From positions 1 through 14,621 of the forward strand of contig NAVB01005067.1 in NCBI GenBank assembly GCA_002179805.1: DNA of 14,621 nt. The letters run 5' to 3'. Shown here in pieces: positions 1 to 7,600 of this stretch. The notes beneath the pieces are model-generated. The model saw only the letters and a list, made by a program, of their open reading frames with translations, searched no databases and was not told the origin of the DNA. Origin of the DNA: Acanthamoeba lenticulata (taxonomy: Eukaryota; Discosea; Longamoebia; Acanthamoebidae). The translations under genes and the position numbers were made by a program. Each line of letters starts with the position of its first letter. The first letter of the stretch is position 1.

Positions 1-270
1 ATCATCTCCGGCTGTGGCTACTCGGCCATCGTCTGGCAGGACATCCACCGCTACATCGCCACCAGTTCCAACATGGCCAACGTGGGGATCATGTATTACT
101 ACTACTTTGCGATCCTCTTGCTCAACGGCCTCAACTGCTACTGGTTCTACTCCATCATCAAGTTCGCTACTCGGCCGCCCAAGGTCCCCGCCGCGGCTGG
201 TGCCTCATCGGCCACCACTTTGCCTCCCTCTTCTGGCGCCGTCAGCGACAAGGCGCGGAAGAGGGAGTAG
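1..270 (+). CDS. C-terminal part of a multi-pass membrane protein, probably TLC-domain (partial)
   Basis: The reading frame is open from base 1 and ends at a TAG at 268-270, giving 89 residues; the start lies left of the window. Two hydrophobic stretches are visible. The last runs from MYYYYFAILLLNGLNCYWFY into SIIKF and is followed by a polar tail ending KARKRE. A final helix with Leu-Asn followed by Tyr-Trp-Phe and a basic cytosolic tail is what I know from the last helix of TLC-domain proteins (TRAM/LAG1/CLN8 superfamily, TLCD4/TMEM56-like), which act in membrane lipid metabolism. The catalytic-type His and other TLC motifs would be upstream, so the family is an inference from one helix. 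It could be another polytopic ER protein. I see no intron in this piece. The gene converges on the RhoGEF gene, with 247 bases between the stop codons. Confidence 0.6.
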   Translation: MISGCGYSAIVWQDIHRYIATSSNMANVGIMYYYYFAILLLNGLNCYWFYSIIKFATRPPKVPAAAGASSATTLPPSSGAVSDKARKRE

Positions 271-517
271 CGCCTGCCACGCGCGGCGGTGCCGGGAGAG
301 CGCTCGGGGCTTGGCCAGCGAGGCGGAGGAGCTGCTGGGACTGCGGGCGCACAGCCATGGTGCTGGCAGTGGTGATGACGGTGATGGTGTTGCTGGAGAG
401 TGCTTGGGCGCACCCCGTTTTATTTATTCATGTCGAATTCTTGCTGTTCGACTGTGCTTGCAAGGTTTGTGTTCCTTTTTTTGTTCTTCATCCCAACCAT
501 CCACTTGCTTGTCATCG
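271..517. other. Convergent intergenic region between two 3' ends
   Basis: This holds the 3' untranslated regions of the membrane-protein gene (plus) and the RhoGEF gene (minus). I see no credible coding segment. A clear AATAAA-type signal is present only for the minus-strand gene; none is visible on the plus strand for the upstream gene. Confidence 0.6.
419..428 (-). terminator. Polyadenylation signal of the RhoGEF gene (overlapping AATAAA)
   Basis: The plus strand reads TTTATTTATT, so the minus strand has AATAAATAAA, two overlapping canonical hexamers. They lie 90 bases beyond the RhoGEF stop codon, in the right orientation, and stand out against GC-rich surroundings. No transcript end can be seen directly. 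Confidence 0.55.
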
Positions 518-3500
518 TCAGCTGATGGTGTTGTCCTTGCCCTTCTTGAGCGACTTGCTCGAAGAGCCACCGCCACCACCACCACCACCAAAGAACGCGC
601 TCAGGCGGCTCATGTTGCCGCGCTTCTTCTTGGAGGTGGTGGCCGTGCTGCCGCTGCTGTTCCTCAGTGCCTCAGCACGCTCCGCTTCGGGGCTGGTCGG
701 AGGTGGTGGAGGCAGCGAGTAGCGCGCAGGTGACGACGCTGAGATGGTGGCGCTCCTCCCCGTGGCCGGCGCTGGGCTTGAGACCGGCTCGGGCGCTGCC
801 GGCGCGCTGGCGCTCATGCTGCGCGTCTTGCCTTGTTGTGGGCTCTCGTCCTGGCGCGCCGCCAAACCAAAGCGATGACAGTCAACCACCGGACGAGCTG
901 TTTGCAACACTGGCATGACGGGGGATGCGTACTCCTTGCTGGCGGAGGGCGGCCTGCCTCTCCTTCATGGCCTTGAGACGAGCGTCCCACTTGTTATCCT
1001 TCCCGCCCGTGTCTGGGGCGTCCGATTCGGATGAGGACGAGTTGAGGTTGTATCTCGCATCAAACATCTCCTTGGTCTTTTCCGCTCGCTCTCGCGCCCG
1101 CTTATCCACCAGCTCTGTTCATGATCATGATCCCCGCACAATGAGGATGAGTTCAGCCCAGAGCGCTGAGGCCAAGGGTGGTTACCTTCGTAGATCTGTC
1201 GGTTGGCCTTCACCTCGCCGAGGGCCTTGTGCAGTTCGTCTCGCGCCTTGTCGCGCTCCGCCTTTTCCTTGAAGAAGAGCTTCAGCATGGCGTCGCCGCT
1301 CTCCATGAGGAGGGCGATGCTGTAGGCGTGGTCCGATCGGCAGTCGTCGTCAGACTCGACCGGAGTGAGGCGAGCCAAGTGGTAGTCGTGCTTGAACTTG
1401 ACCTTCTCGTCCTCGCCGCCCTTTTTGCTGGGCTTGGCCTCCACGATGAGGTCGTTGAAGATGAACACCACCCGGCGCTCTGCCTGGTCTGGCTTCATGT
1501 TGTTGTTCCACACCATCACCAAGCTGCTTTGCAGGAACCGTCGGCTCGGCGTCACCAATCCCTGCAAGTCGGGGGGTGCGGGGTCAGCCTTCTTCCTTGG
1601 GCGCCCGAGGCTCAACTTTGGAGGGCAAGAGCAGGCCACGAACCACGGTGCAGTTGAGCAGACGGTTCTGCACGTCGATCACCTTGGCGATGCGCTCGGC
1701 TTCGGCGGCCTTGGTGTTGACCGTGGTGGCCACCTCGCTCACGAGATTCGTCGCCTTCTCGAGGTTGGCAAAGTCCTTGTGCCCCGGCGGCGTGTGCTTG
1801 AGCAGGTCCACCAGCAGCAGCCGATATCGCGGGATGCGCTGCACCGGCTGGATCAAGTACGCGTAGATCGACTGCCGCGAGGCCTGCTCCGATTGGCCCT
1901 GCGACGGTTCCCATGTCGATGATGAACATTGGTTAATGATGATGCATACCGCGGCGAGGCGGTGGATGAAGAGCAAGTACAAGGAGGAAAGTCTCAATTT
2001 CAGGGTTGCGCTTGCAGCACTCGGCCAGCTCGGTAGTGGCCAAGTTGTAAATGCTGACGTAGACCGTGTAGGACTTGAGGTACATGCTCTGCACATGTGT
2101 GGCAGCGGCAGCAGCAACAATGTGGTGAGTCTTCCATCAGACTTCGGCGACTCATCCACAAGCTGGCGCGTACGGTGGAGACAAAGATGTCGCCGATGCA
2201 CTGGTTCTCGCTCCAATACTCCAAGCGGGGCCGCATGTCCTGTAGCAGCGTCTTGTTGAAGTTCCGGATGATCTGTTTCGCGCCACACATAAACGGTCAT
2301 TCGCTGCTTGCGAGGGAGATGGCTACAGAGAGGAGGGTGACGTACGACGAGATTGGAGACGAGGTTGGTGATCTGCGGAAGCTGTTCCTTCTTGAGCGCG
2401 GCGAGCTTGAGCAAAGGCTCCAAGAACACCTGTTGGCCCCGACGACGTTCATCAGTGATCCCGCGCACAGGAAGCGGATGGCGAGTCAACTCCCTAAGGG
2501 GGCGCGTACGGTGAAGAGGATCTCGAGGCTCTCGACGTAAAACTCCTCCGTCTTGAGGATCTCTGCCGCCACGTTGCGGCGGTAATGGATGTTCTTGACT
2601 GCTCGCGCAATCACATCACCACAAAAGATGAAGAGGATCAGTGTTGCGCGCTGACGTGTGGCCCGGGTGAACGAGGCGCACCTTTCTTGCGGATCGGCGC
2701 CGCGAGCCTCTGGAGGCGGATCATGCCCTTTACAAACTTGTCCACCTCAGCTGCGCGGAACAGAGACATGGTGGTGGTGAGACTCATCTCCAGGAGGCGA
2801 TGCACACACAAAAGACCACAAACAGCGACAATGTGCGCGGACCTTCGGACCGGAATCGAGAAGCCATGGCGCGCTCCAGGCCCGTGGCCGGAGAGCCGAG
2901 GGGACGGCCCCACAGGTGCGAGAGGATGGTCTCCCGCATGCGCTCCTCGGGCGTGAGGGACTGGAGGCTGATGCTCGACGCCGACAGCGTCGTGCTGGCG
3001 CGCGCTATCTTAGCCATCGCGCGTGCCGAGGCCTCTGGCGCCGGTGCCGCCGCTTTGGTCACCGTGTGCGTGAAGACCGCCGACGCGGGCCGCGCTGGCC
3101 GGCCGGCGATGCCCGACCCGCCAGCCGAGCTCATCGGCGCCGGCGCGCCAGACGGCTGCGAGAAGGTAGCTCGTCCGCTCGTTCGACCGAAAGTGGAGGG
3201 CGCGGCGGACGCGGGGGAAGGGGCGGCGTCGCCCGCGGGCCGCGCCGCCGACGTGGCGGGAGGCGGTTGCGAGGGTGTCGTGGCAAAGGAAACACCAGCG
3301 GGCCGTTGAATTTGCGAGCCTCCGGGAGTGGCGGGCGTGGGCTTGGACGGCGGGGCCGCCGAGTTTGTGTTGTTGTTGTTGTTGTTTTTAACAGGGGCGG
3401 CGGTGGAGCCGGTCACCGTGGCCGGCCGCGGGCGGTGGATGAAAGAGGCCGACGAGGACAAAGGCCGCAGCTGCGACATGGGCGTGGGCGTGGCTGCCGC

Positions 3501-3983
3501 GGAAGCGCCCGATGTGGTTGGCGGCAAAGACCGCAGGCTGGCAGTCGGCGTGGGCGTGGGCCGTGACGGCGGCGCGGCCGAGGGCGTGGGCGGGGTGGGC
3601 CGCGACGGCGCCGCTGCAGCCGTAGAAGATGGCATGGACGGTGGTGGACGTGACGGCGGCAAGGCCGCCGAAGGCGTGGCTGGGGTGGGCCGCGAGGGAG
3701 GTGCAGCCGAAGGCGTAGGCGGGGTAGGCCGCGACGGCGCCGCTGCGGCCGGAGAGGAAGGCGTCGGCGGGACGGCTCGGGCCGGGGGCACGGCCGGCGA
3801 GCCGACCGTGCGGCTGGGCTTGGGCGAAAAATCCTTCTCGGCCGCGACAGAGGGCGTCTGTCCGTGGCGTCCGGCGAAGAAAGGGTTCTCCTGGAGGGAG
3901 GGCATCACCATCGAGTTAGGCGAAGGCGTATGCGTGGCCACGAGCGTGACCTGCGGCGACCGAGGAGGGACGGCGGGTCTCAT
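518..3983 (-). CDS. RhoGEF: Pro-rich N-terminus, IQ-like helix, DH and PH domains, 920 aa
   Basis: Predicted guanine-nucleotide exchange factor for a Rho/Rac-family GTPase, acting at the cytoplasmic face of membranes on actin. Exons in transcription order: 3983-2843, 2750-2682, 2598-2510, 2429-2346, 2272-2174, 2088-1981, 1898-1617, 1561-1186, 1114-933, 850-518. They sum to 2763 bases, and all introns are GT-AG with closing phases. Residues about 1-340 are low-complexity Pro/Ala/Ser/Thr with an early NPF motif (33-35) and a poly-Asn run. Residues 382-403 form a weak IQ-like helix. The DH domain covers about 412-610: conserved region 1 has AAEILKTEEFYVESLEILF, and the last conserved helix has LIQPVQRIPRYRLLLVDLL. 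The PH domain covers about 625-745. The tail is charged, then Pro-rich, with eight Gly and a basic end. The ATG at 3983 is the first in frame, but a 5' extension by splicing is possible. The target GTPase cannot be told from sequence. Confidence 0.88.
1199..1561 (-). other. PH domain segment directly after the DH domain
   Basis: Residues about 625-745 sit on one exon and read GLVTPSRRFLQSSLVMVW, then RRVVFIFNDLIVEAKPS, then a C-terminal helix rich in Lys, Glu and Ala. A PH domain right behind a DH domain is the standard RhoGEF tandem, and it helps membrane or GTPase binding. A specific lipid preference cannot be read. Confidence 0.85.
1659..2575 (-). other. DH (Dbl homology, RhoGEF) domain segment
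   Basis: This segment encodes the catalytic exchange domain, about residues 412-610, split over five exons. All three conserved regions can be read: EILKTEEFYVESL at the start, a middle helix with LYKSY-like MYLKSYTVYV, and IQPVQRIPRYRLLL near the end, where the family contacts the GTPase switch regions. Nothing conserved appears missing, so exchange activity is expected. Confidence 0.9.
3574..3750 (-). repeat. In-frame Pro/Ala-rich minisatellite in RhoGEF exon 1
   Basis: Two 48-base blocks (3574-3621 and 3703-3750) are nearly identical, and a shorter diverged copy starts near 3664. On the coding strand they encode repeats of the type SRPTPPTPSAAPPSRPTP. The unit keeps the reading frame, so length can change between strains without breaking the protein. 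The result is a flexible Pro-rich stretch with PxxP-like SH3-binding potential. Confidence 0.75.
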
Positions 3984-4693
3984 CGTTGCTTGTGGCGGCT
4001 TATTCCTGGCCGTGAAAATCTCTTTGGGGGGTGTTCTCTCTGCTGCAGGGAAGAGTGAAGTAGTCGAGAGGCGGCTAGAAGTGAGATGGCGTCAATGATG
4101 GCGCTGGGAAGAAGAGTTGATTTACAACCGCACCAAGTGGGCGTACAGTTCGCAACTGAAGCAGATGGGCTGCAGCAACGGCCTATTTTCCTTTTGTTTG
4201 TTGTTTTCGAATTGCAACCACTCACCCATGAAACGGCGTGGGCTTTCCTTATGCGGGTTGCGGGATTTATCTCCCCATTTGTTTTTTTCAAACCGCTTTG
4301 AGGAAGAAGAAGAGGAACGCGAGTAGAGGAGGGAAAGGGGAAGCAAACAAACATATAATCAATGCTGAGCGAGAGAGAAGAATAGAGAATAGAGAGAATA
4401 GAGAGAGTGGTGTTATTTGAGGTTTTTTTTTTCGTGTATATATGTACGGTACTACGTAGCCGCGAGGATAGTAGATTACACCAGCTCGCGGCGCATCCCC
4501 TGCACTCGCAACTGGCCCCCCTCTCCGTTCCTGTCTCTCGCTCCTCCTCTTCCTGCTCTCTCCTTCCTCTCTTCCGCCTTTCTTCTTCTTCTTCTTCTTC
4601 ATGTTGTGATCGTCGTTGCTGCTGGCCTCAGCGCGCGCCGCAGGCGGAGGAAGGGAAGCACTTCCTCTTCTTTTCGCTTGTCGTTGTCGTTGC
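3984..4693. other. Intergenic: RhoGEF promoter/5' leader and 3' end of the kinase gene
   Basis: These 710 bases separate two genes on the minus strand. The part near 3984-4230 should hold the RhoGEF leader: a good 3' splice site (pyrimidines then CAG, ending at 4043) and a GTGAGT donor (4225) suggest a possible leader intron of 183 bases. The middle has a GAATAGA/GAGA-rich stretch (about 4366-4408) and a T run (4421-4430). The right part (about 4500-4602) is CT- and TTC-rich and probably includes the kinase 3' untranslated region. I see no AATAAA on the minus strand here and no convincing gene. Confidence 0.5.
4366..4602. repeat. GA-rich and TTC/CT-rich microsatellite tracts
   Basis: Around 4366-4408 the plus strand is a run of GAGA and AATAGAGA units. 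From about 4500 to 4602 it is nearly all pyrimidine, ending in seven TTC units just before 4602. These purine/pyrimidine-biased tracts lie between the kinase stop and the RhoGEF start and are probably untranslated or spacer sequence. Confidence 0.7.
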
Positions 4694-7600
4694 TCACACG
4701 TCCTGGAGGTTGCTCATGCGCGGGGGCGCCCACTTGGTGGAGCCGTTCTTGGAGAAGGTCGTGGTGTGGGCGTCGATGTAGCGATCGTGCTTGATCCCCA
4801 GACTCTTCTGGTTGTCCTTGATGAGGTCCCGGATGCTCTTGTACCGCTTGAGCTTGTCCGACCGGAGCAGCTGCTCGCGCTCGGCCTCCACCGACTTCAT
4901 GTCGCCGCCCTTGGGCGCCTGGAGCCACACGAACTCGCCGCGGTAGGGCTCCGAGTTGACGATGACAAAGTGCTTGAACGAGATCCGGCGGCGCAGGTTG
5001 TAGGGGATCACCGAGATCCGGAAGTCGCCCTGGCGCGTCGCGTACCGCACCAGCCACGCCCCGTTGTAGTTGCTCGACGAGGCCAACAGGCCCTCGGCCT
5101 CCTTCTGCGACAGGTCCCCGTGGAACCACTTCTGGCTGCCCAGGTCGTACAGCTGGTTGTGGTGGTGGTTGTGGTTGTGGTGATGGTGGTAGTTGTCGTT
5201 GGTGATGATGACGTTGATGATGATCAGCATCGACAAGGAGGAGGAGGAGGGGTGGTGGTTGGGGAGGTGGTGTACCCGCGAGATCATGGCCGGGCACTCA
5301 AAGGGCCCAAAGTAGTCCACAAACTTCTGGAGGTTGGCGGCGGTCACCACGTCCTCCTTGGTCACTGCATTGGCGTTCATCATCGTCGTCATCGTCACCA
5401 TGATCACCCCCGGAGGGTAAGCAACCAAATAGCCGAAAAGCAGCCACGCGACAAGTCGACGAGGGGGAGGAGGGGACGGACCGAGAGCGGAGCGGAACAT
5501 GATGATGGCCTCGTCCGAGGCGTGGACCTGGAGGCGGTAGTAGGTCGCCAAGCAGCTCCAGAACACCGGCCACGTTGGTCTGGGCTGCACGTCCCATAGC
5601 GTTAACACCATGAAGTTGTTGATGCTGTTCATGTTGATGATCATGATGCAGATGAAAAGGATGGAGAGAGGTGGGATGGTGGCGTACAGCGGTCTCGACG
5701 AGGAAGTACTTGCCCCAGAAGTCGCGGGCCTTGGTGTCGTAGATCTCGGCCTCGAGGAGGATGCGCGGGAAGGAGTGGTGCGCGAGGATCTTGGAGAAGG
5801 ACGGTCGCATGGCCGGGTCCGGGTGCCAGCACTCCTCGATCAGCTTCTTCAGCGTGTCACTCGGGCACCAGTCCGGGACCTTGAGCTCCCGCGGTTCCCA
5901 CACGTCCTGGTCCCCGCGCCTCTCGTACTTGAACGGATCTGCGTCATCGTCATCATCACCACCGTCGTCAGCATCGCTGTTATCGTCATCTTGAGGAGAA
6001 GAGGAGGGGAGGGACGCACTCTCGCGGCAGAGGAGCTGCCAGAGGCAGACGCCAAAGCTGAAGACGTCGGCCTTTTCGGTGACGACGGCATCGCCTCGCT
6101 GCGCCTCGGGCGACATGTAGAACTGCGTGCCCCACCCGGCCTCCACCTTGCCGCCCTGGATCTTGGCCAGACCTGCCATCGCCCAGCCATCCTCGTCAGC
6201 CCCAACCGCCAGGAGGTACACGATGGTGATGGTCATGGTGACGATGATCAAGAGGAGGCGCCGCACCAAAATCAGCGACCTTGACGGTCATGTTCTTGTC
6301 GAGGAGGAAGTTGGCCGGCTTCAAGTCCAAGTGCAGGATGGGCGGGTTCTGGAAGCGCCCACAACACCAACATGAGCACGAGCACATCATCGAGATGGGG
6401 CGGGGGCGGGGAGGGAAGGGGGAGGCGAACCATGCAGTGGAGCCAGTTCATGGCGAGGGCCACGTCGCGGGCGATTTGCATTCGCTGGAAGAAGGTGAGC
6501 GGGGTCGAACCGTTGAGCAGAGTGTGGACGTCGCCGTTTTGGCAGTACTCCATCACGAGCATGAGGTTGTCCTTCTCCATGCACACGCCCATCAGCTGGC
6601 AAATATTACCGTGCCGCAGTTTCCTACGTGTGGTCCGACAAACATGTTTGCGCGAGTCAGAGGCGCCAACAACAGGCCTGCTGATGATAAAGAGGAGGAG
6701 GAGGAGGAGGAGGGGCAAGTACGTCATCATCTGGACCTCGCGCATAAAGTCCTGGATGATGCCCCGCTCGTTCTTGATGTCCTTGATGAGCAGCTTCTTG
6801 ACTGCCACCTCGGTGCCGTGCACCACGCCCTTCCACACCTCACCGAACGCACTGTGGAGAGGCGAGATCAGGTGACAGCTCTACTTCTTCTTCCTTTTCT
6901 TCTACTACTCTGCCGAGGCGTACCCTCGCCCGAGGAGCTTGTGGAGCTGCACGTCCTTGGCCTGCAGATCGGCGCCGTGGCTCGCCGACGATCGCAGCCT
7001 GTAAAGAGGTGATGATTGGTGGCCACGAGAAGCGAAACGAATGAGAAATCACCAACACCACAGAGCCATGAGTTTCCGGGCGGGATGGGGGATGGAGGGG
7101 AGCAGCGCACGTTCGTCGCCGCAGCTGGATCTGTTGGAGGACAGATCGCATGGCGGGCTTGTGCAACTCCTGCGCGACCTTCGTGTCGACCTGCGTCCGA
7201 ATGGCCTCCATCTCCTCCTGCGTCATGGCGATGCCGTGACTGTCGCCGACCGTCAACGAATCGATTCGGTCGTCTGTGTTGTTGCAAAACGAAAATGTAA
7301 GAGAACAGGAGAGGCAACTCCTGCGGGGGAAAGGGGGAGGGAGCTCGTGCCTGCGGGGAAGGAGTCGCTGTCGTCGTAGTCGTTGAGGTTGACGGTCCCC
7401 GAGTTGCCGTGCAGGCCCGAGGCATAGGGCGGAGGCGGGGGCTCGGTCTCCCACGCATCGGGGTTGTCCTCGTAGTCCTCCTCGAGCTGCTTGAATTTGT
7501 TGAAGAACTCGCGGGCAGACGGACGCTGCTTCGGATCGGTGGCCCAGGCCTGCTGGAGCAGCTTCTGGAGGCCCGGGTGCATGTCGTCAAACTTCCTCGG

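Noticed and set aside
382..1209. Whole plus-strand open frames between 357 and 1272 as genes
   Set aside because: They are shadows of the RhoGEF tail and PH exons on the minus strand, which close in phase and have a stop and polyadenylation signal.
3328..4098. 256-codon open frame on the plus strand
   Set aside because: It is antisense to RhoGEF exon 1, made of Gly/Val repeats that mirror the Pro/Ala repeats of the real strand; no family motif.
4407..4794. Two overlapping plus-strand frames of about 125 codons
   Set aside because: Composed of Ser/Leu/Phe from the CT-rich microsatellite and antisense to the last kinase exon.
4616..5599. 327-codon open frame on the plus strand
   Set aside because: Antisense to the SH2 and kinase-tail exons; high GC with few stops explains it. 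The minus strand has clear SH2 motifs and closing introns.
5939..6019. Asp-rich segment as coding sequence of the kinase
   Set aside because: Good donor and acceptor flank it with matching phase, and its removal restores normal kinase spacing; kept as an intron with possible retention.
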